DNA of 64,000 bases, taken from NCBI GenBank assembly GCA_016713175.1, contig JADJPQ010000012.1:186001-250000 (forward strand), read 5' to 3'. The DNA comes from Planctomycetota bacterium. GTDB lineage: Bacteria; Planctomycetota; UBA1135; UBA2386. The notes beneath the pieces are model-generated. The model ran no database searches and was not told where the DNA came from. It saw only the letters and a list, made by a program, of their open reading frames with translations. Below are positions 8,116 to 17,241 of the stretch, piece by piece (positions within the stretch are counted from its first letter, which is position 1; the number at the start of each line of letters is the position of its first letter). Made by a program: the position numbers and the translations under genes.

Positions 8116-9209
8116 GATTCCACCCCCGCCATGTAGAGCGAGCCGGCGACCAGTTCCTGCAGTTCGGCCAGGATCTCGGTGGTCGCCGCACCCTGATCGC
8201 ACTGCACCGCCGCCACCACTTCGCCGTACGAGCAGATGCAGATGTGGCCGAACGGACCGTCGATGACGCCCTTGTTGAAGTTGCCGATGTCGATGCGACG
8301 GGCGAAGCGGTGCGCCGCCTTGGCCACGACCCGGACGACGCGCAGGAACGAGTCCTTGCCATCGCGGATGGCGCCCTTGACCAGCGCGCGCGAACCCTTG
8401 ATGTAGGTCGCCTTGCGCACGCCGGCGAGTTCGGCGATGTGCGCCAGCGCGTCGCGGATCCGCCCCATGCCCTCTTCGCGACCTTGACCGCCGCGCGGTA
8501 TCGCCGGGGCGTTGGGCAGCGCGCCGTGTTCTTCGGCCTCGCGCAGGAGCGCCGTGATGTCGTCGCCGAGCTCTTGCACGACCGAGAGCTGGCGCAGCAT
8601 CGCCTGCACTTCCGGCTCGGCCGGATCGACCGGGATCGCCTGCAGATGCTTGCGCGCTGCCTCGATCGCGCCGATGCGGTAGGCCAGCTCGCCGAACAAC
8701 CGATGGCCGCGGGCGTTGGCGGCATCGACCGACAGCACGCGCTGCAGGCAACGCACGGCCTCTTCGCCCTCGCGCGCCGACAGATCGCGGTAGAAGTTGG
8801 ACAACCGGGACTGCGCCAGCACCAGCCACGGGCCGGCGTCGCCGGGGAACCGCACGCTCCAGGCGTCGCAGGTCGCATGCGCCGCGGCGGCATCACCGAG
8901 ATCGAGTTGCAGACCGGCCAGTTCGCGATAGCCCTTGGCACTCGGCGTCTTCTGCAGCTTCGCCGCCAGGTCGGCGACGTCCGTCTTCAGCTTGCTGCGG
9001 TTGGCGAAGTCGCGCAGCTTCAGCAGTTCGACCGAGTCCGGGAACAGCGCCAGCCCGTCCTGCGCGACCCTCATCGCCTTGGCCGCATCGTCGAGATTGA
9101 TGTAGACCTGCCCCAGATCCACGAAGGTCGATGGCGACGGCTCCTGCTGGGCCCGGCGCTCGAGGCGCTTCAGTTCCTTCCAGATCTTCATGCGTTGGAT
9201 CAGATGCAC
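8112..9209 (-). CDS. TPR protein with C-terminal Roadblock-like region
   Basis: A 365-residue protein. Residues about 20-230 are helical repeats of TPR type (FVDLGQVYINLDDAAKAMRV; GYRELAGLQLDLGDAAAAHA; LVLAQSRLSNFYRDLSA). Residues about 240-365 form a Roadblock-like domain (IRDALAHIAELAGVRKATYI, then GPFGHICICSYGEVVAAVQCDQ). It probably acts as a scaffold in the GTPase module. Its 3' end overlaps the next Roadblock gene (GTGA), and its start lies 22 bases below the stop of the 1067-residue PATAN protein. An internal ATG six codons on (MKIWKEL) is an alternative start. Confidence 0.75.
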   Translation of the reverse strand: MHLIQRMKIWKELKRLERRAQQEPSPSTFVDLGQVYINLDDAAKAMRVAQDGLALFPDSVELLKLRDFANRSKLKTDVADLAAKLQKTPSAKGYRELAGLQLDLGDAAAAHATCDAWSVRFPGDAGPWLVLAQSRLSNFYRDLSAREGEEAVRCLQRVLSVDAANARGHRLFGELAYRIGAIEAARKHLQAIPVDPAEPEVQAMLRQLSVVQELGDDITALLREAEEHGALPNAPAIPRGGQGREEGMGRIRDALAHIAELAGVRKATYIKGSRALVKGAIRDGKDSFLRVVRVVAKAAHRFARRIDIGNFNKGVIDGPFGHICICSYGEVVAAVQCDQGAATTEILAELQELVAGSLYMAGVES

Positions 9210-9231
9210 GCCCGGATTCCTCGGTATCGGT

Positions 9232-12200
9232 TCACTGGAACATCACCACGCCGCCTTGGGCATCGGCCACGAACACGCCACCGCCGCTGACGGCGAGACC
9301 GCCGGTCGGCAGGATGTCCGCGAACTCCCACACCAGGGCCAGGTCGCCGACCGCGCGCGCCTGCAGCACGTCCTGGGCCTTGCGCTCGCGCGACTTCGCC
9401 AGCTTGACCCGCACGAACAGGTGCGTGTCGTCGGCCAGCAGCCCACGCTGCGCCGCGCCGGGCAGCGTCGCCGTGCGCTGCACGCTGCCATCACTCGTCG
9501 CCAGCACCAGCAGCCGGTCGTTGCTGCCGCAGACCACGATGCCGGCCGCGGTCAGCAGCAGTTCGCCATCGGCAGGCTGGCGGCCGACGTCGGTCGCCCA
9601 AAGGATGCGACCGTCCTGCTCGTCGACGGCGCGAACCCGGCCATCGGCGCAACCGAAGAACGCCAGTCCGTCGGCGGCCAGCACCCGCGTGTTGATCGCG
9701 GTCGGACACCGCAGCACGGCGAGCACCCGGCCATCGGCGGCATCGACCGACAGCAGACGACCATCCGTCGTCGCCACGCGCACGACCCGCCGTTCCATCG
9801 TCGGCGGACCGGCCGGCGAACCCTCCAGCGGCACCATCCACAGCGGTGCGCCGGTCTGCTGCTCGAAACAGTGCAGCACACCGTCGCGATCGACCACCGC
9901 CAGTCGACCGTCCTGAGCCATGATCTCGCTCGCCGCTCCGGCCACCACCTTGACCGGCCAGCCCGGCAATGAGGTTCCAGCCGCCAGATCAACGCACTCG
10001 ATCGTGCTCTCGTTGGTCAGGAACCACACCCTGCCCACAGCCACCACCGGCGTGCCGTCCATCGCCCGCAAGCCAGGCAATTGCAGCACGCGCGGGGCCC
10101 CGCCATCGATCGGCGCGATCCCGACCTTGCCGCCGCGCAGACCGGCGACCAGCCAGCCATCGCGCGCCTGCACGCCCTGGCCGACCGGCTCGGCGAACTG
10201 GAAACGGCTGCCCGCGGCGACCCGTAGCACGACGTCGACGATCGGCTGCTTCCGAGCCTCGAACGTGACCTGCTGCGCCTCGAAGCCACCGCGCACCAAC
10301 GACAGCGCCTCGACCGCATTGGGCGCGCACAGCACGACCGACGGCGTCACCATCGGTTGCTCGCCGCCTGCCACCGACCGCTTCAGTTCGACGCCATCGG
10401 CCAGGATCCGGGCACCCTGCGGCCGCGACGTCACCAGCACCGGCACGCGCACGCGCCGCGCCACCTCGGTGATGTCGTAGTCCTTCAGCAATCGCAGCGA
10501 CGCCTCGCGCGCCGTCTCCCAACGGCCGGCGGCAAGTTCGTCGGCGACCGCCTGTTCGAGTTCCTTGGCCTCGCGCAGGAACGCGCTGAGCCGGGACCAG
10601 GTCTTCTCGACCTGCTCCTCGAGGGCCCAGGCCAGGTCGGCCGACTCGCCCGCGGTGACGACGAGTGAACGCGCCGATTCGAGCGCCGTCAGCGCCGCTT
10701 CCGGGTTGCCGGCCAGGAACAGTTCGCGGTGCTTCTGCCAGGCAGCCTTGTAGTCAGCGCGCAACCGGCCGAGTTCGCGTTGGCGCTCGGCGCGGATCAG
10801 GCTCTGCTCGGCTTCGTATTTCTGCCGCAGGCCGGCGATCCGGACCAGTTCTTCCTCGGCACGCGCGACCGCCATGGTCAACGGATAGCCGGCGGCGAAC
10901 TGCTCGTAGGCCGCGGCGGCCGCCCCGAAGTCGTTGCGTTCGAGATCCGCTTGCACGGCGATCGCCTCGAACGCGCGGGTTGCCTGCTGGTCGTAGAAGT
11001 GGTAGCCGACCCCGATCGAGACCAGGACCACGAACACGAACGCCAGCACCGCGAGGCTGCGCCGCCGGCTGCGCCCGCGTTCGTCGAATTCGTAGAGCTG
11101 GCGGACCTTCTCGGACACGTCGACGCGCGTCCGGTCCAGCATCAGGATCTTCTGCAGGTAGCCGACCGCCTCGAGGGGACGCCCGACGCGCACCAGATCG
11201 TCGGCGATCGACTCGAAGACCTCCATGACCTTCTTGTTGTCGCCGGCCTTGGTGTGGACGTTGACCAGCACGCGCTTCAGGTCGAGGTCGTCCGGATGCA
11301 CGCGCAGGCAGTGCTCGAGCACCGACCGGACGTGCTTCATGTCGCCGACCAGCATGTAGAGGTCGACGAGCTCCTTGCCGGCGGCGAGGGGGTCATAGTC
11401 GTCGACCCGCACGCCGGGATTGCCGAGCACCAGTTCGAGCAACCGCTCGTGTGTCGCCAGATCGGTCGGGGTCACCTGGATGGCGCGACACAGACGCGTG
11501 CAGGCGCCCAGCACGTCGCCGGCGGCGAACCGGTACTCGGCCTCGCACTTCAGGTGATAGGCGGCGTTCTCGAACTGCTCCGCGGCCTGGTAGGCGACCG
11601 ACGCCAGGGTATGGACGTCGGGCACACCGATGCCGAAGCCGATCGCACGTTCGAACAGGGCGATGGCGTCGGCGACGCGGCCCTCCCGCATGCTCTCATT
11701 GCCGGCGGCGACCAGATCCTCGGGCGGCAGCGGCTCGATCATCCCGGCGTCGAGCAAGCGACACAGCCGCTTGAACACCGGGAATGCCGCTTCGCCGCAC
11801 ACCTCGACGACGCGATTGACGCTGCGCCGGCCATCGACCAGGTCGAACACGCCGATCGCGTCGGGTTCGACGTCCTCGGTGGGGGCCAGGCCCGTGGCCC
11901 GGTAGACCTCGACACCGCTCGGGATCCGCTCGGTGATGTACGACCACTCGTCGATCCGTCGCGCGGCCTCCATGATCACGCTGTCGCAGTTGGCGAAGAA
12001 CCGGGCATCGACCACGCCATCGCGGCCTTCGAGCCGATCGATCCCTTCGTAGAACTCGAAGCGGGCGTCCTTGCAGAAGAACAGATCGTAGATCTCCTCC
12101 TCCTGCTCGACCCGGATCTGGGCCTCGATCTCCTGGTCGGTCAACGAGCCGCCGGCCAGCAGCGAGTCGATCACCGAACCGCCGGCGCGCGCGGTCAGCT

Positions 12201-12435
12201 CGCGCGCCTCGGCGAGCGTGCTCTCGGCCAGCCGGCCGGTGCGTACCAGCGCCGCGAGCACGCGATCGCACATCTGGAACGGGTTGTACCAGAGTGTGAC
12301 CCCGCGATGATCGAAGTACAGGACGCGCCAGATCTTCGCCGACTGGACGCTCAGCAGGCCGACCTTCTTGTTGAGGGCCAGCATCTGGAACACCTGAGCC
12401 AGGTCGACGCTCGCCAGATCCCCTTTGAGTGCCAT
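9232..12435 (-). CDS. PATAN (DUF4388)-TPR-TM-PEGA-propeller protein, first gene of the GTPase operon
   Basis: A 1067-residue membrane protein. The N terminus is a PATAN/DUF4388 domain (MALKGDLASVDLAQVFQMLA, then KIWRVLYFDHRGVTLWY), often found with response regulators and MglA systems. A helical TPR region follows (about 240-430), then one transmembrane segment (about 455-477). Outside the membrane come a long charged coiled coil (about 480-650), a PEGA-like beta domain (VPVLVTSRPQGARILADGVE, about 660-730), and a PQQ-like beta-propeller with repeats such as VVAVGRVWFLTNES, LHCFEQQTGAPLWMVPL and RVRAVDEQDGRILWATDVG. The layout suggests a sensor linking an outside propeller to the cytosolic GTPase module downstream. 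Confidence 0.8.
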   Translation of the reverse strand: MALKGDLASVDLAQVFQMLALNKKVGLLSVQSAKIWRVLYFDHRGVTLWYNPFQMCDRVLAALVRTGRLAESTLAEARELTARAGGSVIDSLLAGGSLTDQEIEAQIRVEQEEEIYDLFFCKDARFEFYEGIDRLEGRDGVVDARFFANCDSVIMEAARRIDEWSYITERIPSGVEVYRATGLAPTEDVEPDAIGVFDLVDGRRSVNRVVEVCGEAAFPVFKRLCRLLDAGMIEPLPPEDLVAAGNESMREGRVADAIALFERAIGFGIGVPDVHTLASVAYQAAEQFENAAYHLKCEAEYRFAAGDVLGACTRLCRAIQVTPTDLATHERLLELVLGNPGVRVDDYDPLAAGKELVDLYMLVGDMKHVRSVLEHCLRVHPDDLDLKRVLVNVHTKAGDNKKVMEVFESIADDLVRVGRPLEAVGYLQKILMLDRTRVDVSEKVRQLYEFDERGRSRRRSLAVLAFVFVVLVSIGVGYHFYDQQATRAFEAIAVQADLERNDFGAAAAAYEQFAAGYPLTMAVARAEEELVRIAGLRQKYEAEQSLIRAERQRELGRLRADYKAAWQKHRELFLAGNPEAALTALESARSLVVTAGESADLAWALEEQVEKTWSRLSAFLREAKELEQAVADELAAGRWETAREASLRLLKDYDITEVARRVRVPVLVTSRPQGARILADGVELKRSVAGGEQPMVTPSVVLCAPNAVEALSLVRGGFEAQQVTFEARKQPIVDVVLRVAAGSRFQFAEPVGQGVQARDGWLVAGLRGGKVGIAPIDGGAPRVLQLPGLRAMDGTPVVAVGRVWFLTNESTIECVDLAAGTSLPGWPVKVVAGAASEIMAQDGRLAVVDRDGVLHCFEQQTGAPLWMVPLEGSPAGPPTMERRVVRVATTDGRLLSVDAADGRVLAVLRCPTAINTRVLAADGLAFFGCADGRVRAVDEQDGRILWATDVGRQPADGELLLTAAGIVVCGSNDRLLVLATSDGSVQRTATLPGAAQRGLLADDTHLFVRVKLAKSRERKAQDVLQARAVGDLALVWEFADILPTGGLAVSGGGVFVADAQGGVVMFQ

Positions 12436-12663
12436 GTGCTGAGTGCAGGAGCCCCAACCCTGGAGCCTCTGCGCTGCCTCGGCTTATCGGCAGCAGGCCC
12501 GTCCGCCGTTGAGCCCGCCTCGCCGCGCCCTCGTCCGGCCGGGCGGAATGCCGACCCGACCGCACTCCCCCGGACGCATCGTTGGCGGGGGCGTTGGCCG
12601 GCAACGGGCCTCTGGGACCCTTGCGACCACGGCGATTGCGCCCTACGTTTGCCATCCGCAATC

Positions 12664-13275
12664 ATGTGGTCCCTGCTGCGTCGACTGGGCTGTTCGCTGC
12701 GTGCAACCTGGCACGGCCTTGCTGGCCGGGTCTGGTACCGCGTGGGAGCCTGGGCGCGGGCTCGCGCGGCGTTTGAACGGGTGCTGGCGCTGCGCGGCGA
12801 TGACTTCGCTGCCTACGTACACCTGGGTCGCCTCGCCTTCTCGATCGGGGACTATGCCGGTTGGCGTCGTGAATTCGAACACGCTCGCCGCACCGACCCG
12901 GAGCGCTTCGCCCGGCTGCGACAACCGTTCGACCTGTTCGAGCCGCGCGCTGCCGGCACGCCGTTCGACGAAGCCGGCGAACGCGCGACCTGGCGCACGC
13001 TGCGGCCACTGGCCCCCGGTTCGATCCGCCGCGGCCCGACGCGTTCGATCGAACTGCCGACCACGCCAACCGACGCCAGCGCCGCCCCCGACGACACGCA
13101 TGTCGATCAGCCGATCGAATCGCGCACCGACACCGGCGCCGCGCCGCATTCGGATTGCGATGACTGCCAGTCCTCCGAGGAACGCCGACGCTTCCGGCAG
13201 CGCGGTCCGATCTCGCGCACCGAGATCGACGCGTCCGATCTCGAAGACACCTGCCGCCGGCTGACGGCGGGTTGA
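12664..13275 (+). CDS. Small TPR-type protein
   Basis: A 203-residue protein divergent from the PATAN gene. Residues about 25-80 form one TPR pair (RVWYRVGAWARARAAFERVL, then FAAYVHLGRLAFSIGDYAGW). The C-terminal half is charged, low-complexity and probably disordered (Pro/Thr/Ala/Asp-rich). The first 25 residues are Arg/Leu/Trp-rich but not a clear signal peptide. The ATG at 12664 is the first in the open part of the frame. The longer frame upstream runs antisense through the PATAN gene and is not coding. Function unknown. Confidence 0.6.
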   Translation: MWSLLRRLGCSLRATWHGLAGRVWYRVGAWARARAAFERVLALRGDDFAAYVHLGRLAFSIGDYAGWRREFEHARRTDPERFARLRQPFDLFEPRAAGTPFDEAGERATWRTLRPLAPGSIRRGPTRSIELPTTPTDASAAPDDTHVDQPIESRTDTGAAPHSDCDDCQSSEERRRFRQRGPISRTEIDASDLEDTCRRLTAG

Positions 13276-13422
13276 GTGATCGGGTCGGTGGGCGCCCAGC
13301 CGAACCGAGGTGCCGCCGAACCGAGGTGCCGCCGAGCCAACTCACGGCAGTGCCCGAGGCCCACGAGCTGCCGTACCTTGGCTTTCGCAGCCACCGCGTT
13401 CTAGACTGCGCCGCCCACGCCC

Positions 13423-14517
13423 ATGCTGAAAACCGCGCTCGAGAACGTCCACATCGCCCTTGGCGCCCGCCTGGTGCCATTCGGCGGCTGGAACATGCCC
13501 GTCCAGTACCGACCGATCCTCGATGAGGCGCGCACGGTGCGGACCAGAGCCGGCCTGTTCGACCTCGGGCACATGGGCCGCGTGCGCGTTCGCGGCGCCG
13601 ATGCCGAAGCGTTCCTGCAGAAGCTGCAGACCAACGATGTCGCGGCGATCCCGCCGGGTCGGATCCGCTACGCGATGATCTTGTCCGATCAGGGCCTGAC
13701 GCAGGACGACATCCTGGTCTATCGCAATCCGGGGAACGACGGCTTCTTCGTCGTGGTCAACGCGGGCAATACCGCGCGGGACCTGGAGATCATGCGGCGC
13801 ACCGCCGCCGGCTTCCGCGATGCGATCGTCGATGACCAGACGCAGCAGCTCGGGATGATCGCCATCCAGGGACCGCTGTCGCAGCAGATCACCCAGAAGT
13901 TCTGCGACGGCGACCTCGCCAGCCTGAAGTACTACGCGTGGATGCAGGCCAAGGTCTGCGGCATGCCGATGGAGATCTCGCGCACCGGTTACACCGGCGA
14001 GGACGGTTTCGAGATCTACGTGCCCAAGGGCCACGAACAGAAGGTCTGGGACGCGTTCATGAACGCCGGCGCCGCCGACGGCCTGACCGCGATCGGCCTC
14101 GGCGCCCGCGACACGCTGCGCCACGAAGCCGGCATGCCGCTGTACGGCCACGAGATCGACGAGACCACCAATCCGATCGAGGCCGGTCTCGACTGGGCGG
14201 TGAAGTTCAACCATGATTTCACCGGCCGCGCGGCCCTGGACAAGGTCGTCGCCGCCGGCGGCACCGGCCGCAAACTGGTCGGCCTGACCAGCCCCGGCAA
14301 GCGGTGCCCGCGCCAGGGCTACAAGATCGTCCGCGGCGGACAGGAAGTCGGGCAGGTCTGCTCCGGCAACATCTCGCCGACGTTGGACACGAACATCGCG
14401 ACGGCCTACGTTCGCACCGAGTTCACGGCTCCGGGCACGACCCTCGAGTTCCTGATCAAGGACAAGACCGAAGCCTGCACCGTCGTCGCCTTGCCCTTCT
14501 ACAAGCGTTCGCGCTGA
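13423..14517 (+). CDS. gcvT: Glycine cleavage system aminomethyltransferase (T protein)
   Basis: A 364-residue folate-dependent enzyme. It takes the aminomethyl group from lipoyl-GcvH and forms methylene-tetrahydrofolate and ammonia. It starts LKTALENVHIALGARLVPFG and GGWNMPVQY. Family hallmarks include FDLGHMGRVRVRG, the substrate loop EISRTGYTGEDGFEIY, LGARDTLRHEAGMPLYGHE, and the C-terminal barrel CSGNISPTLDTNIATAYV. Length matches the family. gcvH begins 14 bases downstream and lipM follows; gcvP is not in the window. Confidence 0.95.
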   Translation: MLKTALENVHIALGARLVPFGGWNMPVQYRPILDEARTVRTRAGLFDLGHMGRVRVRGADAEAFLQKLQTNDVAAIPPGRIRYAMILSDQGLTQDDILVYRNPGNDGFFVVVNAGNTARDLEIMRRTAAGFRDAIVDDQTQQLGMIAIQGPLSQQITQKFCDGDLASLKYYAWMQAKVCGMPMEISRTGYTGEDGFEIYVPKGHEQKVWDAFMNAGAADGLTAIGLGARDTLRHEAGMPLYGHEIDETTNPIEAGLDWAVKFNHDFTGRAALDKVVAAGGTGRKLVGLTSPGKRCPRQGYKIVRGGQEVGQVCSGNISPTLDTNIATAYVRTEFTAPGTTLEFLIKDKTEACTVVALPFYKRSR

Positions 14518-14531
14518 ATCCGAGAAACCAC

Positions 14532-14912
14532 ATGCGTCCCAACGATCGCAAGTACCTGAAGAGTCACGAGTGGTGCAAGGTCGAGAACGGCATCGCCACG
14601 CTCGGCATCACCGACTTCGCCGTCTCCCACCTCAGCGACCTGGTGTTCCTGGATCTGCCCGCCAAGGGCGCCAGCGTCACCGCCGGTGAGAGCTTTGGCG
14701 AGATCGAGTCGGTCAAGGCCGTGTCGGATCTCTATTCGCCGGTCAGCGGCGAAGTCGTCGAGATCAACAAGGACCTGCCCGACAACCTGGAATGGCTCGG
14801 CAGCGATCCGTTCGCCAAGGCGTGGATGGTCAAGGTCAAGGTCACCGCGACCTCCGGCGACCTGCTCGACGCCGCCGCGTACGACGCGCACTGCGCGGCC
14901 GAGAGCCACTGA
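14532..14912 (+). CDS. gcvH: Glycine cleavage system H protein
   Basis: A 126-residue lipoyl carrier shuttling the aminomethyl intermediate between GcvP, GcvT and Lpd. The lipoylation site is the Lys at 62 in GEIESVKAVSDLYSPVSG. The N terminus (YLKSHEWCKVENGIATLGIT) and C terminus (WMVKVKV) are typical. In bacteria with LipM, GcvH is also the first acceptor of the octanoyl group. The LipM-like gene 39 bases downstream fits that use. Confidence 0.95.
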   Translation: MRPNDRKYLKSHEWCKVENGIATLGITDFAVSHLSDLVFLDLPAKGASVTAGESFGEIESVKAVSDLYSPVSGEVVEINKDLPDNLEWLGSDPFAKAWMVKVKVTATSGDLLDAAAYDAHCAAESH

Positions 14913-14951
14913 CCGTTCCGGCGCCACCCCGGCGCCTCGAGACCGAACGTC

Positions 14952-15683
14952 ATGCGCCTGCGCGTGCTCGTCGACCAACCCGCCGAAGCGGCGTGGAACA
15001 TGGCCATCGACGAAGCCCTGCTGCAGTTGGCGGCGATGCCGACCCTGCGGCTCTATGGCTGGCGACCGCATGCGGTCTCGCTCGGTTACTTCCAGGCCGC
15101 AACCGACTTTGCCGACCTTCCGGCCGGGACGCCCCTGGTCCGGCGCCTGACCGGCGGCGGCGCAATCTGCCACGGCGACGAAGTGACCTTTTCCCTGGCG
15201 CTCGATGCCGCGGTGCTGCCCCCCGCGATCGCCGACAGCTATGCGCTGCTGCACGATGCCGTGCTCGTCGCCCTGCGCGACGTCGGGGTCATCGCCACCC
15301 GGCTGCAGGACGGCCATCCGCAGACAGCCCGACCTGCCGAGCGCTGGTGCTTCACGGTCCCCGGCCAGGGTGACCTGGTGACGCCGACGGGCAAACTTCT
15401 CGGTTCCGCGCAGCGCCGCATCCGCGCGCCAACGCCGCGCGTGTTGCATCACGGCTCCCTGGTGCTGCACCGACCGGCGCTGACGCCGTTCGTCGCCGCC
15501 ATCGCCGACACCGCGCCCACGACCTTCTCGCGGCAGGCACTGCTCGCGACGCTGATCGACCACCTCGCCGCGGCCCTGGCCATGACACCGGAAACAGGCG
15601 AACGCACCGCTGCCGAGAGCGCGCTCGCGGCGCAACTGCAGCAGGAACGCTACGGCAACCCTGCGTTCACGTTCTCGCGCTGA
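14952..15683 (+). CDS. lipM: LipM-like octanoyltransferase (lipoate-protein ligase A family)
   Basis: A 243-residue protein of the biotin/lipoate ligase fold. Visible motifs are RRLTGGGAICHGDEVTFSL (64-82), GKLLGSAQRR with Lys148, and VLHHGSLVL. Cys133 (RWCFTVPGQGDLV) sits where LipM has its acyl-accepting Cys before the KxxGSAQ motif. This suggests octanoyl transfer from acyl carrier protein to GcvH rather than ATP-dependent lipoate ligation. It sits directly after gcvH, and lipA is in the same window. LplA activity cannot be excluded from sequence alone. Confidence 0.75.
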   Translation: MRLRVLVDQPAEAAWNMAIDEALLQLAAMPTLRLYGWRPHAVSLGYFQAATDFADLPAGTPLVRRLTGGGAICHGDEVTFSLALDAAVLPPAIADSYALLHDAVLVALRDVGVIATRLQDGHPQTARPAERWCFTVPGQGDLVTPTGKLLGSAQRRIRAPTPRVLHHGSLVLHRPALTPFVAAIADTAPTTFSRQALLATLIDHLAAALAMTPETGERTAAESALAAQLQQERYGNPAFTFSR

Positions 15684-15739
15684 GCCACTCGGCTGATCAA
15701 GTCGCCGGTTCGAGCCGTCGAAAAAGGACCGGCGGCATC

Positions 15740-16588
15740 ATGATCACCACCACCGCGGAACTCGAGGACCTGATCGACTCGACCGTGTCGATCCCGACGA
15801 TCCCGACGATCCTGACCGAGATCACGCGCGTGTTCAACTCGCCGGATGGCTCGGCCAAGGAAGCCGCGGCGGTGATCGAGAAGGACCCGGCGATCGCGAC
15901 GCGACTGCTACGGCTGGTCAACAGTTCGTTCTATGGCCTGAAGAACCCGGTGTCGTCGATCAACCTCGCCTGCTCGATCCTGGGGCTGAAGGTGATCAAG
16001 AACCTGGTCGTGCAGGCGACGGTGCTGCAGACGTTCGGCAGCGGGCCCGACATCCAGGGCTTCGACGTCGACTGGCTGTGGGACCACAGCTTCAAGACCG
16101 CGGTGAGCTGCCGCGCGCTGGCCGAGAAGTCGCCGGCCGCCAATGGCCTGCAGAAGGACGACGCCTACACCTGCGGACTGATCCACGACGTCGGCAAGAT
16201 GATCCTGCTGGACTCGCAGACCGATCGGTTCGGCGAGGCCCTGCGGCTCGCGCGTTCGCACAACATCCCGCTGGCGAAGGCCGAAGCCGAGACCTTCGGT
16301 TTCAACCACGCGCACGTCGGCGGCGTACTGGCCAACCGGTGGAAACTGGCCGACAAGGTGCAGGCGGCGGTCATGTACCACCACAGCCCGGCGACCAATC
16401 CCGAAGACTGGGCTCGCGGCTTCCTGGTCAAGGCTGCCAACACCCTGGCGCACCTGGCGGCGGACGGCAGCAACGGCGGCTATCGCGGCGATCTGTGCGA
16501 TGGCGATGCGCTGCAGGCACTTGGCCTGACGCAGGATGAACTGGCGGCCATCGTCGCGACGGCGCGGGAAACGCGGATGGAGAAGTGA
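15740..16588 (+). CDS. HDOD domain signalling protein
   Basis: A 282-residue cytosolic protein that is almost entirely an HDOD domain: STVSIPTIPTILTEITRVFN, EKDPAIATRLLRLVNSSFYG, SSINLACSILGLKVIKNLVV, CGLIHDVGKMILLD, NHAHVGGVLANRWKL and AVMYHHSP. HDOD proteins resemble HD phosphohydrolases. In many the metal-binding residues are lost and they serve in regulation (cell cycle, chemotaxis, c-di-GMP). Here an HD pair survives (IHDVGK), so some HD-GYP-like activity is conceivable. It stands alone between lipM and a CMD-family gene. Confidence 0.85.
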   Translation: MITTTAELEDLIDSTVSIPTIPTILTEITRVFNSPDGSAKEAAAVIEKDPAIATRLLRLVNSSFYGLKNPVSSINLACSILGLKVIKNLVVQATVLQTFGSGPDIQGFDVDWLWDHSFKTAVSCRALAEKSPAANGLQKDDAYTCGLIHDVGKMILLDSQTDRFGEALRLARSHNIPLAKAEAETFGFNHAHVGGVLANRWKLADKVQAAVMYHHSPATNPEDWARGFLVKAANTLAHLAADGSNGGYRGDLCDGDALQALGLTQDELAAIVATARETRMEK

Positions 16589-16623
16589 CTGGACGACGCG
16601 TGCTGCCCCGCTAGCGTGCAGCC

Positions 16624-17232
16624 GTGTCGTTCCAGAGCCTGCTCGCGCGTCCGGGTCTTGCCGCCGGCATTCGCCACCTGATCGCCGCCAAGGCGGCGAT
16701 CTGGCCCGCCGACTGGGCCCGGTTCGGTGAAGTCCTGCAGAGCGCCCGGACTCAGGGTGTGCCGCGGGCGGAGCTCGAGGAGACCCTGCTGCAGGCGACG
16801 CTGTTCTACGGCTTCCCGCGAGTGGTCTCGGCGTTCGATGTGCTCGGTCGCGACTGGCCGGCGCCGACCTCGCCGACCGGTGGCGCACTGCCGATCGCCG
16901 AACAGGCCGGCGCCGGCCGGCGACTGTTCGCGCAGATCTATGGCCGCAACGACGCCGCGGTGCGGGCGATGCTGGCGTCGTTCCACGGCGAGTTCCACGA
17001 CTTCGTGCTGGAGGCGGCGTATGGCCGCGTGCTGACGCGACCGGGACTGCCGCCGCGAGTGCGCGAACTGCTGGCCGCTGGTGCGCTGGCGGTGATGCAG
17101 CAGATCCCGCAGTTCGTCGCGCATGCGCGCGGTGCGCTCTCGTTCGGTGCCGATCGCGAGCAACTGCGCGAGACGCTGGTCACCGCGCTGCCCGACGAGC
17201 GTTCGATCGACGATCTGCTGGTACGGGTCTGA
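16624..17232 (+). CDS. Carboxymuconolactone decarboxylase (CMD) family protein
   Basis: A 202-residue all-helical protein with a duplicated CMD/AhpD-like fold. The first repeat is around RAELEETLLQATLFYGFPRV. The second is around RVRELLAAGALAVMQQIPQF followed by VAHARGALSFGADREQLRET. The C-x-x-C pair of peroxidase-active AhpD proteins is absent; the conserved His (FVAHARGAL) is present. The substrate is unknown. The start is GTG at 16624, 35 bases after the HDOD stop. Confidence 0.7.
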   Translation: MSFQSLLARPGLAAGIRHLIAAKAAIWPADWARFGEVLQSARTQGVPRAELEETLLQATLFYGFPRVVSAFDVLGRDWPAPTSPTGGALPIAEQAGAGRRLFAQIYGRNDAAVRAMLASFHGEFHDFVLEAAYGRVLTRPGLPPRVRELLAAGALAVMQQIPQFVAHARGALSFGADREQLRETLVTALPDERSIDDLLVRV

Positions 17233-17241
17233 GCCGCCGCC

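Noticed and set aside
7592..8941. Upstream extension of the MglA frame
   Set aside because: It overlaps two Roadblock-type genes in other frames and has no coding character. MVQINFALKEV is the family start.
10729..12660. Plus-strand open frame running into the small TPR gene
   Set aside because: Only the part from 12664 looks like protein. The rest is antisense to the PATAN-TPR-propeller gene.
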